From assembly GCA_943704425.1 (NCBI GenBank), contig CALSCP010000099.1, positions 7,944 through 37,786 on the forward strand: 29,843 bases of DNA, written 5' to 3'. Of the stretch, positions 1-11,893 are shown one piece after another. The position numbers and the translations under genes are program-made. This stretch comes from Ministeria vibrans ATCC 50519 (Eukaryota; Opisthokonta; Filasterea). The notes below the pieces were generated by a model. The model saw only the letters and a list, made by a program, of their open reading frames with translations. It ran no database searches and was not told the origin of the DNA. Numbering within the stretch: the first letter of the stretch is position 1; each line of letters starts with the position of its first letter.

Positions 1-171
1 CTACTGCTGCTGCTGCTGCTGCTGCTCGAACTACTACGACTACTGCTGATGCCACTACTACTACTACTGCTACTACTACTACCTCTACGACTGCTGCTGC
101 TACTACTGCTACTACCACTGCTACTGCTACTACTACTACTACGACTACTACTACTACTACTACTACACCCT
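1..171 (+). repeat. Imperfect trinucleotide array (ACT/GCT) coding for Thr/Ala in ATR
   Basis: Almost every triplet is ACT, GCT or a one-base variant. In the ATR frame (nt 3, 6, 9...) it reads as a run of Thr and Ala with single Arg, Asp and Ser residues and no stop. It is therefore probably a low-complexity segment of the ATR N-terminal half rather than untranslated DNA. It could instead be the end of an upstream intron, but no good acceptor with a pyrimidine tract is seen before nt 183. Confidence 0.75.
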
Positions 172-3100
172 CACTTGTTCCTTTGCTGCGCGTGGCCGTT
201 TGTGCCACTCGACTGCAACTAGGCAACGCTTCAGTAGATCGTGACAGCACCAAGACCGACAGGCATCTAGCCGATGATTATTTTGTTGATGACCTTGACC
301 AGCAGCGGATTCTCGAGGTGTTACAACGTCTATCCGATGAGGGCAACGATGACGTGCGTGCGAGTGCGCCTCACTTTGCCATTTCTCAGCCGTCTCTTGT
401 GCACGCCTTGATGGGTGTGCTCAGTGACCTCGCGCGCAATTGCACCCCGAGCCAGCTGCCTCTTGATACCGTCCTCCAATTCAGCGTTGGTCTTTTTGTT
501 GCACGCTGGCTTGGCTGTCCGCCCACCGAATCGCAAGATGCATCCTTGATTGCTCAACAGGAGTTCACACTTCTTCTTCAACTCGTCGATTGTGTCTACC
601 GTGATCGCGAAGCCCTCAGACTGTGTCGCTCCGACGCCACCGACGCCCGTGCCCTCGACCTTTTCCACACACTCTTCTGGTGCTCTTCACTGCCGTGGGC
701 CACTAACGCCGACCTGCACGATGCGTCGCTGGCCGCCGCTCGTTTCCTTGCACTCGATAACCCTCATGTCCTCACGACGCTCGCCGAGCACTTTGCTACC
801 ACGGATTTGTCGTTCGCGATACGTCCCTGGGCCGTCGCACACGCATCGCTTCCGCTTCTGTGCCTCAGTTTGCGCTGCACCGCTCGCTCACCCGTCATCG
901 AGCACGCCGATGGCTTCAGCCGCTCTCGCATCAGTGTCTTTCTGGCCGCATTACGTCACCCCGTTGACGTGGTGCGCGCCTGTGCTATCGATTGCATTCC
1001 AGACCTGCTTGACAGCTCGAGTCTTATCTTCTTGCCAAACATTGCATTGACCAACGTATTGAATCAGTATGTCGCTGACGCCAGCGACGCGGTGCGTCTT
1101 GCCGTCGCGCGTGCTGTCGGTCGCCTCTTCACTCGCGGCGACTGTCTCGCACGCAATACCGCACCGCTGCCTCAACGGTGTCGCCACTCGCAACGCAACT
1201 CTTCCATGTGTGTCAAAATCTCCGATCTTGCTGGGTTTGAGGTGCTCTGCGAAGACCCTCACAGTAGTGTGCGTCTGGAAATGCTCAAGTCTCTCGCGTC
1301 TGTATTTGCCCACGTTCTTATTGATGACGCCTCTCTGGAAGGTGACATTCCCTCGGCCTCCCAAGCCATCTGCCTTGGATGTGGCCCTTGTGCCGACCTG
1401 TGTGCCCAAGCCATGGCCGACGATCTTACCGCAGTGCGTGTGTGCGCCGGTCAGGCTTTTGCCACACTTGCATGCAACCCAACCCTCGGCGACAAACACA
1501 TCACGGCCATGGGCACAGTCCTGCAACAAGTGTTGGGTGCGGCCAGCGATCGGTTTTCCCTCTTGGATGGACACCACACCTCGTCGGCGTCCGGCCACCC
1601 TGTCGAGTCGATACCCGATCCGATGGACGTACTGCGTCTCTTTGAGACAGTCATTGAGACCATTGGCACTCTCTTGCGCAACACCCACCACGACGCGTTG
1701 CAGGTGCTTTGCATCATGGACTTGTGCAATTTGTTGACTCACAAATGGCAACGTGTACGGGCACTCGCCGCCTCGCAACTCTGTGACGCCGCACCCGACG
1801 GCAACGTCGTTGCCCTTGTTTGGCCTCACCTCGAAGCGCTATGTCCCTTCCTCACCGACGGTCTCCTTCTACTTCAGCCAGCTACGCCCATGACAGCCGC
1901 CGCACCCACAACAGCGCCAGCAACGACGGCCGCCAATGCCGATGCTGATGAAGCCGCAGGGGGTGCGGGCTCGCCACTGGAATTGCTAGCCGACCTCATG
2001 GGCCTCAAGAGTGCCGTCAAACTCATTACCAAATCTTTGCCATGTCTCATGCCTCACCTCGTGGTACACGATCGCTATGATGCAATGCGCCACCTTGCCT
2101 CCGTTCTCGATACTTCCGTTCATCAGCTTGTCGTCAACAACATGCACCTCATCTTTAACGTGCTCCTTGTACCCTCACCCGCTCATGATTTGCCCGACCT
2201 CGCCGATTGCGACTGGGTGCGCAAACTCAATCTCCAGCTTAACACTCCTCTGTCACTCTACGAGCTCGTTGGTGTTCAAAGTGACAATTTAGTCAACCTT
2301 CTTATTTTCCGTCTCGGTAGCCCCGACACCGCCGCCAATGTTGCCCAAGAGCTTGCCAATGACGACAACGACGAGGAGGAAGACGAGCAGGACAAGCAGG
2401 CGTTTGCTGACGAGGAGGGCGCCGCCAAGGACGATAATTGGCAGCCTCGACTTCGTCCACGCGCTCCCGATGGACCCATTCCTATGGACATTGATGTGGA
2501 AGAAGGTGATGTTCATGAAAACGCCAACATCAACAACAACACCAATAGCAACAACAACAACAATAACAACAACGCCAATGGCTGCAACAACGAGTACACT
2601 GGTACGTCCAAGAGTTTCTGCGACGAGCGAGCACTCCAGCTTGCCGATCGCCTTGGACAACCGTCTCTTGGCGCTCGCGAAAACATTCTTCGTCGTCTCG
2701 AATTTGTCCTTGGCCTCCTCACGCCCCACGACAACAAAACTTCGGGGCCAGCGCCTGCGCAACTTTCTTCTGAGCAGACAAGTCAGCTGTTGCGGCCCTT
2801 CACCTTGGGCATCATGGTGTTTCTCACGTCAAAAATGTACTTTCCCGATTGCGATCAGGACCGTCGTCAGACGGTGGAGTCGCTGGCGGCGCTCATTCAG
2901 TTGCTTGATGCCTCCGAGTTGCAACCGCTGCGCTCCAAGGTGATCAGCCTGCTCAATCTCACGAGCACTCATTCCGAGTTGGGCGCCGCTTGCTGTCGTT
3001 GCTGGGATGTGTTTGTGCGACGCCTCAAGCCGGCCATGCTCGGACCAGTACTGCCGCAAATTGTGTGTGCCCTTGTGCGGCTTCTCGGTCAGAGTCGACT

Positions 3101-6100
3101 CTGTCGTGGTATTGCGCTGCGCACCCTTTCCTACCTCATTGTTGACAATCGTGCGGCGCTCAAGGAGCACCTCAATCACATCTTCGGCGTGCCCAGCGAC
3201 GATCCCGCGCTCGCTCCCATCCTCGCAGTGCTCACCAAGGCACGAGCGCCGCCGGAGCATGCGTCGCTTGAAGAACAACTCAGCTTGACGCTGGAGCGAT
3301 TCTCGCGTGGCATTCGCAGCGAATTTGAAGATGTTCGCACTGCGGCACTGCGCGAGCTGTACTCCGTGCTGTGCGAACACCGCGCCACCCTTGTCAATCT
3401 AATTCTCAACTACGAGACGGTGCCCGTCTCGGTGGGGGTACTTGTGCAATCGCTCATGCTTGCCTGTCGTGACACCAATCCTGATGTGCTACGTCTTGTG
3501 GGTCAGTGTCTTGGTCAGGTGGGTGCTGTCGATCCTGGTCGATTACCCTCCGACGCGACCCTCTCGTCGCTGATGCATCGATCGGCGCTGGTACCCCCAT
3601 CGAACAAGGCCCACACAAGTGCGGCAGCAGCGGCAGGCGATGTGGCACCAGCTGGAACAGCGGTGGCGGCAGCAGCAGCAGCAGCAGCAGCAGCACCGCG
3701 TGGGTCTTTGCTGCTCACGACCGTGGCAGCCTGGCAAGAAGGGGACGAGGCGATCGAAATCACCGAGGCGCTGGTAAACACCTTGATTCGTGACTATGCT
3801 GTGCGTGCGTTTCGCTCGGCACAAGACGCTCGTGCGCAAGACCGCGCTGCGTTTGCCATTCAAGAGCTTCTTTTGAAAATGTGCAAGTGCGACCGTGCGC
3901 TGCCTTTGCAACCGAATGACACGGAGAAGCGTCGCTACGCCGGCTCTACCTTTTGGTGCAGTCTACCGTTGGCCGTGCGTGCCGATATTCATCCCCTGCT
4001 CAACAGTCACTACGAAGGGCGCCAGCGCTACACGTCGGTTACCCTGCCGATCTATGGCAGCATGATTGGCGATCCGAACGCCTCGTTTCGCGACTGGATT
4101 CACATCTGGGCGGGCGAACTGAACTGGAAGTGTCGCAATCTGTGCAAGCAGCCCGAGGTCCACACTGCCTTTGGTGGCCTCATCAAGGACGACGTTCCCT
4201 CCGCTCTCTTTCTCCTGCCGCGTCTCCTCCTCATTATCATTGCTCATGGTGGAGCCGATCTTGTCGCCGAGGTGCACCTCGAAATTAACAGCATTTTGCG
4301 CAACAACAGCAAGCATGTCGAGGGAGGTGGCAGCGCGGGTGACGACATGCCCGACTCGACAAGCGTTGTCACGTCAATGCCAGCTGGCGCAGGTGCCAAT
4401 GGTATGCGTCACATGGCCATGCAAACTCTCTTTTCCGTCATGGACTTTCTTCTCAAGTGGACCCTTCACATGATGCATGACACACGCGTGAGCGCACGCG
4501 AAGCCTGCGGCGCAGTGCAAACGTTTATCCTGACCATTGGGCTCGACCGACTTGCGGACGCGGCGCTACGTTTTCACTCGACAGCGCGCGCCCTACTCTA
4601 TCTCGAGACGTACTGGCGCTGGGACGCCCGCGCGACACGACCGTGCTTTACTGGCACAACACGTTCGAGCGAAGCGCTCAAGGAATTACACACACGACGC
4701 GAGGCACGTCTGCAGGAGAAGCTTTCGCTGTTGCAACAAGTGTACAAGGCTCAGTCGGACGGCGACGGCATCCTGGGTGTAGCCGCGGTGCGCAAGGTGC
4801 CCAGCAAGGTGGAAGAACGCGTGTTGGAGCACGAGAGCATTGGTCGATGGGATGCAGCCATGACGTGCCACGAACAGCAACTGACGCACGCGCCCAATGT
4901 ACTCGCGCACCACGATGGTCTCTTGCGCTGTCTGGGTCATTTGGGCCGCTACGAGAGTGTGACGGCCCACGTTAATGGCCTGCTTCGCGACCATGCCGAC
5001 TGGGAGAGTGATCTCAATGTGCACCGAGTGCGCGCGGCCTGGCGCCTGGGCTCTTGGAGTGCGCTTGAGACGTACGTGGACGCGTGTGAGTCGCCGCGTT
5101 CCTTTGAGCTCAGCCTTGGTCGCGCCCTCTTGAGTGCACGTCGTGGTGAACGTGCGACCTTTCGTGCACACGTCAACGCAGCCCTCGACGACTGCATGCC
5201 ACTGCTGTCGGCGGCCGCCCTTGAGCACGGTAGCTACGAGCGCGCCTATGATCACGTTGTTCAATTACAAATGCTTGCCGAGCTCGAGCGTCGCGTCGCA
5301 CCCTGCATTGTCCAAAAACGGTCCTCCACCACCGCTAGCAACAAAACGGCCGTTGTTTCGGATTTTATGCAAATGACTCAAAATGTCGTGGCCCAAGGAG
5401 CGGGCGTGGGCGACGCAGACGGACCGGCCGTGGTGTTGGGACGAGGGGCAGAGCTGTTTTTGTGGGAAAAGCGTGTGCGATTGACGCGGTCCTCTTACCG
5501 GACGCGCGAGCCGCTGCTGCATCTGATGCGCGTGATGAGTTCGTTCACCGAAGACGACGCCACCTCGACGGAGATTGGCAATCGATGCTGGCTGATGCTG
5601 GCGCGGAATGCGCGTAAGGACGGCCTGGTGCAGGCGGCGTACAATGCGGTGATGAACACGCACGGGACGAGTGCAAGCGTTTACATTGAGCATGCCAAGG
5701 TGTTGTGGACTCAGGGCGACATGCTCGACGGAATGCGGCTGCTGCAAGAGCAGCTGGCTCTTCAGGAGCGCACCGTCGATGCTGAGTCACCTGAGATGCG
5801 TGCCAAGACGCACTTGCGCCTGACGCGCTGGCGAATGGAGTCGTCACTGGCGCACTCAAATGACATCATTTCGGGCTTTAAGAATGCCATTGATCTCAAC
5901 AAGGCTTCGGAAAAGTGCCACTTCTTTGTGGCCAAGTACTACGATGCAATCTTTAAAGACCATCCTGTGCAGGGGAGCAACACGCAGCGCCTGGTGATGC
6001 TCGTCGTGAGCAACTACGCGACGGCGCTCAAGAACGGCAACAAGTACATTTATGAGTCGATGCCGCGTCTGCTCACCGTGTGGCTCGATCAGGCCGAGCG

Positions 6101-7886
6101 GCTGTGCGGCCAGGCTGACTCGACGGCGGCCTCTGCGTCGTCGCGTAGCAGTGGGTCTTTTTCGCGGTCGTCCAGTGGGTCTAGTGGCGGCGGTCAGTGG
6201 ACGGTGCAGGGGCTCAACAAGAGCATGCGTAATATGCTCACTAACATACACGACTACCAGCTGTTTACAGCATTGCCCCAGCTGGTCTCGCGCATGTGTC
6301 ATGAGTCGCAAGACGTCTGCGACCTACTAGATGAGCTGCTGGAGCGACTTGCGCGCGCCTGGCCATGCCATCTGTTGTGGCACACCATGGCCATGTTCAA
6401 GTCGAGCACACCTCGTCGCCAGGCGCGCTGCAAGGAGCTGTACGCGCGTGCTTCGCGCATTCCCGACTTTACTCGTCGCCAAAAGGCGTACGTCACGCTC
6501 ACCGATGGACTCCTGGCCATGAGTGTGAAGCCGACGTCGAAGGGGGTCACGACGCTGTCGATGAAGTCCAATTTCGGCTCGTTTGCGCGCTCGTTGACAG
6601 CTATTGCGGGCGTCGTGCTGATGCCGCTGCAGCGCTCCATGATGGGTTCGTTGCCAATGAGTGCCGCGCAGCACAGCCAGCACAAGGCGTTCCCCGATGA
6701 CTTGCCCATGATTACGGGCTTTGCCGACACGGTCGAGGTGTTATCGTCGCTGCAGCGTCCCAAGAAACTGAGTGTGCTCACGACGGACGGGCGCAAATAC
6801 CCGCTCATGTGTAAGCCGGACGATGACATGCGCAAAGATGCGCGTATGATGGACTTTAGCACCATGGTGAACCGTCTGCTGCTGCGCGACCCGGACGCGC
6901 GTCGGCGGCGCCTGCGCATCCTCACGTACGCCGTGGTGCCGCTCGATGACAAGTGCGGCATCATAGAGTGGGTGCCCAATACGGCCGGTCTGCGCCACCT
7001 GCTTGTGCGCATCTACAAGAATCTTTCGTGCTATGTGTCCGGACGCGAGCTCAATGCACTCTACGATCAGTTGAAGAGTCTCAAGACGAAGGCGGAGGCC
7101 ACGCCCGACAAGAACTTCGCACCTGTTCACGACTTCTTTGTCGACAAGATCCTCCCGCGCTACCCACCCGTCCTCTACATGTGGTTTATGCGGCAGTTCC
7201 CCGACCCCACCGCCTGGTATGCGGCGCGTCAGACGTTTGCGCGCACCGCCGCCGTCATGAGCATTGTCGGGTGGATTATTGGCCTGGGTGATCGCCACCT
7301 TGAGAACATTCTGCTGGACCAGGAGACGGGCGCCGCAATGCACGTCGACTTCAACTGTCTCTTCTTCAAGGGCCTCACCTTCCTGACGCCCGAGCGCGTG
7401 CCCTTCCGCCTTACCAACAACATGGTTGATGCACTGGGGCCTTGCGGCTACGAGGGGGCCTTTCGGCGGATGGGCGAGGTCACGCTGCGGGTGTTGCGCA
7501 GCGAGAGTGGCTCTGTCCTTGCCGTTCTCATGCCCTTCATCTACGATCCACTGCTCGAGTGGAACAAGGACGACGGTCGCGTTAAGGGCAAGAGCAAGAG
7601 TGCCTCTGCCGCTTCGACAGCAACGGGTGTTCATTCTAACCGCAATGCCGAGGCCCTCAAGACCCTTCAGAGCATTGAGAAGCGCGTCCAAGGCCGTGCC
7701 TCGACTGGTCTTCCCCTCAGTGTGGAGGGACAGGTACTGTTTATGAAAAACAAAAAGATTTTTTGTATGTGATAGGCACTGAGATGAACTCAAATTCTGT
7801 GTGTTTAGGTGCAAAAACTTATTGCGGACGCGACTGACATTGGAAACCTTAGCGCCATGTACATTGGGTGGGCGCCTTACTTGTAG
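1..7886 (+). CDS. ATR: ATR/Mec1-family checkpoint protein kinase, 5'-partial, two visible exons (1-7733, 7809-7886)
   Basis: This is a PI3K-like Ser/Thr kinase that in known eukaryotes senses RPA-coated single-stranded DNA with ATRIP and phosphorylates Chk1. The frame is open from nt 3 to the edge with no in-frame ATG upstream of nt 183, so the true start lies outside the window; about 2,602 residues are visible (human ATR has about 2,640). Numbering from the codon at nt 3, the order is: Thr/Ala-rich tract, HEAT-type solenoid, acidic and Asn-rich linker (nt 2367-2592), UME domain (about 1088-1182, ending AVDPGRL), FAT domain (about 1510-2165), kinase domain and FATC. The kinase shows MCKPDDD with the ATP-binding Lys2271, GLGDRHLEN with catalytic Asp2430, and HVDFNCLF with metal-binding Asp2449; DFN is normal for ATR. 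The FATC domain is completed only after removing the intron 7734-7808 at a codon boundary, giving an end of MYIGWAPYL. Unspliced reading stops 13 codons after the donor. Identity is very secure; I cannot exclude further upstream exons. Confidence 0.95.
2520..2592 (+). repeat. AAC-rich array coding for poly-Asn in ATR
   Basis: Repeated AAC/AAT codons give a long Asn run broken by Ile, Thr, Ser and Ala. It follows an Asp/Glu-rich stretch (nt 2360-2510) and lies in a linker between HEAT repeats, not in a catalytic domain. Confidence 0.9.
3664..3695 (+). repeat. GCA repeat coding for poly-Ala in ATR
   Basis: A (GCA)n run gives about ten consecutive Ala, inside a longer Ala-rich insert (nt 3615-3700) just after the UME domain. 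Confidence 0.88.
7734..7808 (+). other. Intron before the FATC exon of ATR (75 bp)
   Basis: The donor is CAG/GTACTG and the acceptor TGTTTAG/GTG. It is phase 0 (nt 183-7733 is exactly 2,517 codons). Splicing joins SVEGQ to VQKLIADATD, which restores the conserved FATC region. The intron is open for 13 codons before a TGA at 7770, so an unspliced message would encode a kinase lacking FATC. Confidence 0.93.
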
Positions 7887-7963
7887 CTATTATTGGAATG
7901 CATGATGTACTTCACACCTGTCCATACACGAACTGTATTTGTCATTATTGAGCAGGCATTTAG

Positions 7964-7969
7964 AATAAA
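7964..7969 (+). terminator. Candidate poly(A) signal of ATR (AATAAA)
   Basis: A canonical AATAAA lies 78 nt after the ATR stop codon and about 100 nt before the next start codon. The 7887-8065 intergenic stretch is AT-rich and holds no other clear element except a C run and T run just before the CENP-P start. Confidence 0.5.
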
Positions 7970-8065
7970 TTGGAAAATTCTTTCACGGTTCACCCGTTTG
8001 AAATATAACTTTGAATTGTGATCATTCTTTTTTACGAGAACCCCCCCGTCCTCTTTTTTTGAACG

Positions 8066-9490
8066 ATGGCATCTTCTGATGTATGGGAGGCGACGGGAAA
8101 GGCCCTGGCGGACACTGTGAAGCTGCAACGATTGGATTCTCGTCAGCAGACGTCAACGCAAGTTCCTCAGAGCGCGGAAGAGCGAGAGAGACGCCAGCTG
8201 GTCGATCGCATTGCACACCTTGAGGTATGACGGCACCGAGGGCCTCCCTTTCCCGTCGTCTGCCACAAAACCGATGGTTTGTTTTATTATTTTTTGATTT
8301 TGGCGCGCACCGTCAGAACGACATTGTCGAACTCGAGAATGAGTTGGAGTCCCTTGATGAGGATGGCGGAAGAATGGCTACCGACGAAATTATGTAAGGA
8401 GGGATGCGGCAAGGGCGTTTGGGAGAGAGAGAGAGAGAAAGAGAGTGTGTGTGTGTGTGAAACAAGAGAGCAAAGTGTCTAACGACACACTCACTTGCAC
8501 TGCTCTTTTTTGGGCGTAGCAACCATCTGTTGATGACGTCGAATACCGCTTCTGTGGATTTGGAAGGGGGAGAAGACGTTGAGAAGGCGGAATCGGAGCA
8601 GGTAGCGCTACAAGGAGTCCTTGCCGCCTCTCTGACTGTTGTTTCTTGCAGCAAAACTTGACAACACAACTGCGATCGCTTGCCGCCTTCACTGGCATCA
8701 CATTTGAGTCGAAGACAAGTGCCATTGTAGAGCGTGACGACGGACCGGAGCCACGGCGTGTACGGCATGTTGAACTCGCGGGGCACTCGTTTGGGGTTCG
8801 CTTTGCCATTGACTTTGACGTCGTCGCCTCCGACTTGCGTGTCGTTGATCTTCATGTACATCTTCCTGACGATGCTCTTGCTGAAATTGGTGCTGCCTTT
8901 GTCGAGAAGTAAGTGATGAAGTCAAGAAAGCGTGACTCGCCCCTCTGATGCTGTCGCAGTGTCCAACGACGAGCGCTGCTCCTTCCACTCCTACAGACAC
9001 TTGTGGCGTACGCCGAGTTACGGCAACAGCGACGTCATTTATTTGAACATGTGCGCGAGCGCTTTGGTGACACTATCTTACTGCCACACGGCACCACAGG
9101 CGCACTGCTGCACATTGTGTCAAGGTATGCAACGTCACACCTCTATCGTCTTTCTCCTGTGTTGCACTGATGTTTTCATAGCTCGCCCTACGTGTTCACC
9201 TGGCTACTGCACGTGACGCCTGCGGGTCGAGTGCAGTCGGCAATTTCGCTGGCCAACCCGACCGGTAACACCCTGGCGCCCTTTGATGCTGCCGTGCGGG
9301 TACGCCACTTTTTTTTCGCAACACTCTCTCATTCGATCATGTTGTTTCTCTCTTTCTATCACTATGTTTCTCTCTCTCTCTATCACTTTTTTTCTTTCTC
9401 CTCTCTCGCTTTTCCTTCTCATGTGGCTTGCTTTTGTAGAGTTGTGGCCTTGCACAGGCATTGTGTGCAGTAGTTCAAGCAGCCCACTAA
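8066..9490 (+). CDS. CENPP: Centromere protein P (CENP-P/Ctf19-like) kinetochore subunit, seven exons
   Basis: CENP-P is a subunit of the CENP-O/P/Q/U (COMA) part of the inner kinetochore. Proposed exons are 8066-8224, 8317-8393, 8520-8601, 8652-8908, 8960-9124, 9182-9299 and 9440-9490. All introns are GT-AG, the phases agree throughout, and the product is 302 residues (human CENP-P is 288). Residues about 37-105 are Glu/Gln/Leu-rich and probably coiled coil. They are followed by LRSLAAFTGITF (about 113-124), which matches the LTGI segment of CENP-P, then an RWD-like region. Residues 206-235 (LVAYAELRQQRRHLF, then RERFGDTILLP) match the family's FFVEWFEYRKRTF...YPDAVYL segment as I remember it; the end (LAPFDAAVRS...) matches its last helix. 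The first ATG has a good context. No single frame is long, so the gene is easily missed. The assignment rests on remembered similarity. Confidence 0.72.
8423..8460 (+). repeat. (GA)n(GT)n microsatellite in CENP-P intron 2
   Basis: A GA run (about 8423-8438) passes into a GT run (about 8444-8459). Both lie inside the 126-bp intron 8394-8519. Confidence 0.9.
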
Positions 9491-9560
9491 TCAAAAAAAA
9501 CTGCAATATTTTTTGGTTTCTGTATCAATACAACATATACAATCCTCGTTTCTTCCCATG

Positions 9561-10462
9561 TTAGGAGACGACTTCAATTCGTGGACGGCGAGTGACGGCC
9601 TCTGCGTCGCGCTGGCGATCGCGGTGCTCTGTGTGGAGGATACTCTGAGCAGTGCGCGTGTCAAGGAGGAGCGTCGCGCGGGCCTGTGCGGGGAGGGATG
9701 CAGCAAAGGCAAGCAGGAAGAGCGCACGGTGGGCACTGCGACGCAGGAGGAGACGCACAGAGGCAGAACCACTGGAAGGAGTGCGGGCGGTGCGCAACAA
9801 AGCCACTGTGTCGCTGAGAGCATGTAGAATGGGCGATGCACGCGTGGGTGTTGTTGGTGCGCCTTCCAGCAGCGCACACACGTCGTCGAGCAGACCATGC
9901 AGCGTTAAAGGGTGCGACAGACCGTCCATGGGTAGCAGTGAGCCTTCATCCACAAGTTGCTGTTGAGGCTGTTGCTGTGCGCGCATCTGGCACGATTGGA
10001 TGGCACTGAGAGCAGTGTCGTGAGCAGTTGAGGAGCACTCAGGCGAGCCATCGAGCGCCGCACTGAGGTGCGTGAGAGAGAGAGCACACGCGAGCGCACC
10101 CGCCTCATGCCAACTACCATTGCTCGCCCGCATCACATAGACGTATGCCAAAAGAGCATCGACAAGATTAAAGCGTACCAGGGGGTTGGCACGGGCGCGT
10201 GTTGCCTCAATAGCCTCACGTGAGGCCACACTGGCGTGCTCGGCCGCAAGTGCAGGCCAGTCGGGTTCACTTGAGGGTAACCACCAGGGTTGCCACACGC
10301 CCACATGATCGGCAGCAAGACGCCCATCGGTCACGGCACGAAGAAACTCCTTTCGTTCTCGCTCTGTTAATCGCGCCCATACCTCGTCGGTACTATCAAG
10401 TACAACCCCGTCCAAACGACTGGCCAGATCCGACACGTTCTCAGTCTCATCCTCCTCGGTCC

Positions 10463-10494
<32 letters not shown>

Positions 10495-10982
10495 GCGCCC
10501 TCATAGTCCACTCCAGTGGCTCCGTCCTCGCCAAGAGAGGCGTTTCGCTTGCCATCAAGCACGTCGGACGCCTCCAACACAGCCTGTTCGTGGCGCTGAC
10601 CCTCTTCGTGCACACGACGTAAAATATGGGCCATCTTCTCTCGCTCGTCCCTTGTCGCAGTCACATCACTCATCACCTCTTCGCAACTGTTGCGATAGAA
10701 CGTTTCGGAGCAAGAGGCGTGCGCTGCGCCTCGATAGCAGCCGAGGGAGCAGTAGGGAGTGGCACAGCGTGGACAGGTGTACGATGCGATTTGCTTTTGG
10801 CACAGACCACACACTTGCGACGCAGCAGCAGCAGCAGCAGCAGCAATAGGACCCTCAGCCCCACCCCCAACACCGTCTGCCGACGTCGCCAACGGCTCGG
10901 TGCCGCCTGCGTCGACCAGCGACGTCGTTGTTTTGATGAAACTCTCTTCGGTGTGTGGCAGGCGAATACATCGCGGCAGCAT
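9561..10982 (-). CDS. ZNHIT2: HIT-type zinc-finger protein, ZNHIT2-like
   Basis: ZNHIT2 acts as a cofactor of the RUVBL1/RUVBL2 AAA+ ATPases (R2TP) in assembling U5 snRNP and other large complexes. This 473-residue single-exon product starts at the ATG at 10982; an in-frame TAG lies a few codons upstream, so no earlier start exists in this exon. The zf-HIT finger is complete: Cys58, Cys61, Cys70, Cys73, Cys78, Cys82, His88 and Cys91, with YTCPRC and YCSLGCYR as in ZNHIT2. A poly-Asp linker (about 165-173) follows, then LTERERKEFLRAVTDGRL and VWQPWW (about 229-234), matching the ZNHIT2 segment that ends in PPWRPWW. The C-terminal half is Ala/Leu-rich helical and contains a Gln-rich stretch. 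It is convergent with CENP-P (70 bp between stops) and divergent from the RGS gene. Confidence 0.88.
10464..10490 (-). repeat. GAC repeat coding for nine Asp in ZNHIT2
   Basis: Nine pure GTC triplets on the + strand read as GAC on the coding strand, and lie in the acidic linker after the zinc finger. Confidence 0.92.
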
Positions 10983-11220
10983 TGTATGTGCCAATGGAAA
11001 AGTGTCGCTCGATGCCTAAGTCCGAGTAAAGGACAACTGAAGTAAAAATTAAAATTATGAGTTTACGATCTGTGTGAAAAGGAAAAATTTAAGGTGAATA
11101 TATTTTGACGAACGATGTTAAAATATGTTAATGTTCAATTATCAATAATAAATTCATCGCGCGCTGACCGACTGCGCTCTTTGGACGACCTCCCCTTTGA
11201 CGAGTGTTGTCCGAAGCACC
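10983..11220. promoter_or_regulatory. Divergent intergenic region (ZNHIT2 / RGS)
   Basis: The 238 bp between two divergent start codons must hold the 5' untranslated regions and promoters of both genes. Nt 11035-11155 is strongly AT-rich, against the GC-rich genes on each side. No TATA box or named site can be assigned with confidence. Confidence 0.5.
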
Positions 11221-11815
11221 ATGAGCGACCAGATGGGCGTGTCTGAGGATGCAGGACGGCGGCGAGACAGTCTTGGTCTGCCCATGCTGCTACAGAGCCA
11301 GATGCTGGGCAACGCGTCGTCCTGGCTTGACTCGCAGCAGAGCGAAGGTGTGTGTGGCGCGCGCCGTGGCTCGTGCGACCCTCCCCATCGCAAATGCAGA
11401 GGGACAAGAGTTCACTTTTCTCCTGTGACCGCTTTCCGCCCAGCCCGTGCGGGTCTTCGCGTCGACTGCCGCACCGTCGCCCTGTCCATATGTGACATCG
11501 CTCCTGCGCCTTCCCTTTGTCCTTTTCCCTTTTATCTTCTTTTTATTTTGTGTTGACGTTTCCCTTTTTTTTTTATTGTCGCATCTTCTTACGTACCTTT
11601 CCACCGACTGCTTAGGGCTGTCCAAGTACGCGGGTCTTCTCCTCAAAGCACGCGAGGCGGCTCCCGGGAGTGCCGAAGACTCGCTGTTAAGTCCTACGAT
11701 GAACGTGGAGAGCGTACAGAAGGCATTTGATGGGGTCGCGGGCAATATCAAGGCGCGCGTCAAGTACGGTCCTCGCGAAATCCACACCCGCTCGTCAGTG
11801 GCGACACGCCCCGAG

Positions 11816-11893
<78 letters not shown>

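Noticed and set aside
7734-7772. ATR ending at the unspliced stop (7772)
   Set aside because: This would delete the conserved FATC domain, which is encoded intact after a GT-AG intron in the same phase.
6741-7814. 357-codon open frame antisense to the ATR kinase domain
   Set aside because: It lies wholly opposite a conserved kinase. High GC and codon bias make such shadow frames common, and its composition matches no family.
10983-10994. Start of ZNHIT2 at a TTG four codons before the ATG
   Set aside because: TTG is not expected as a start in a nuclear gene; the ATG at 10982 is in frame just downstream and an in-frame TAG lies upstream.
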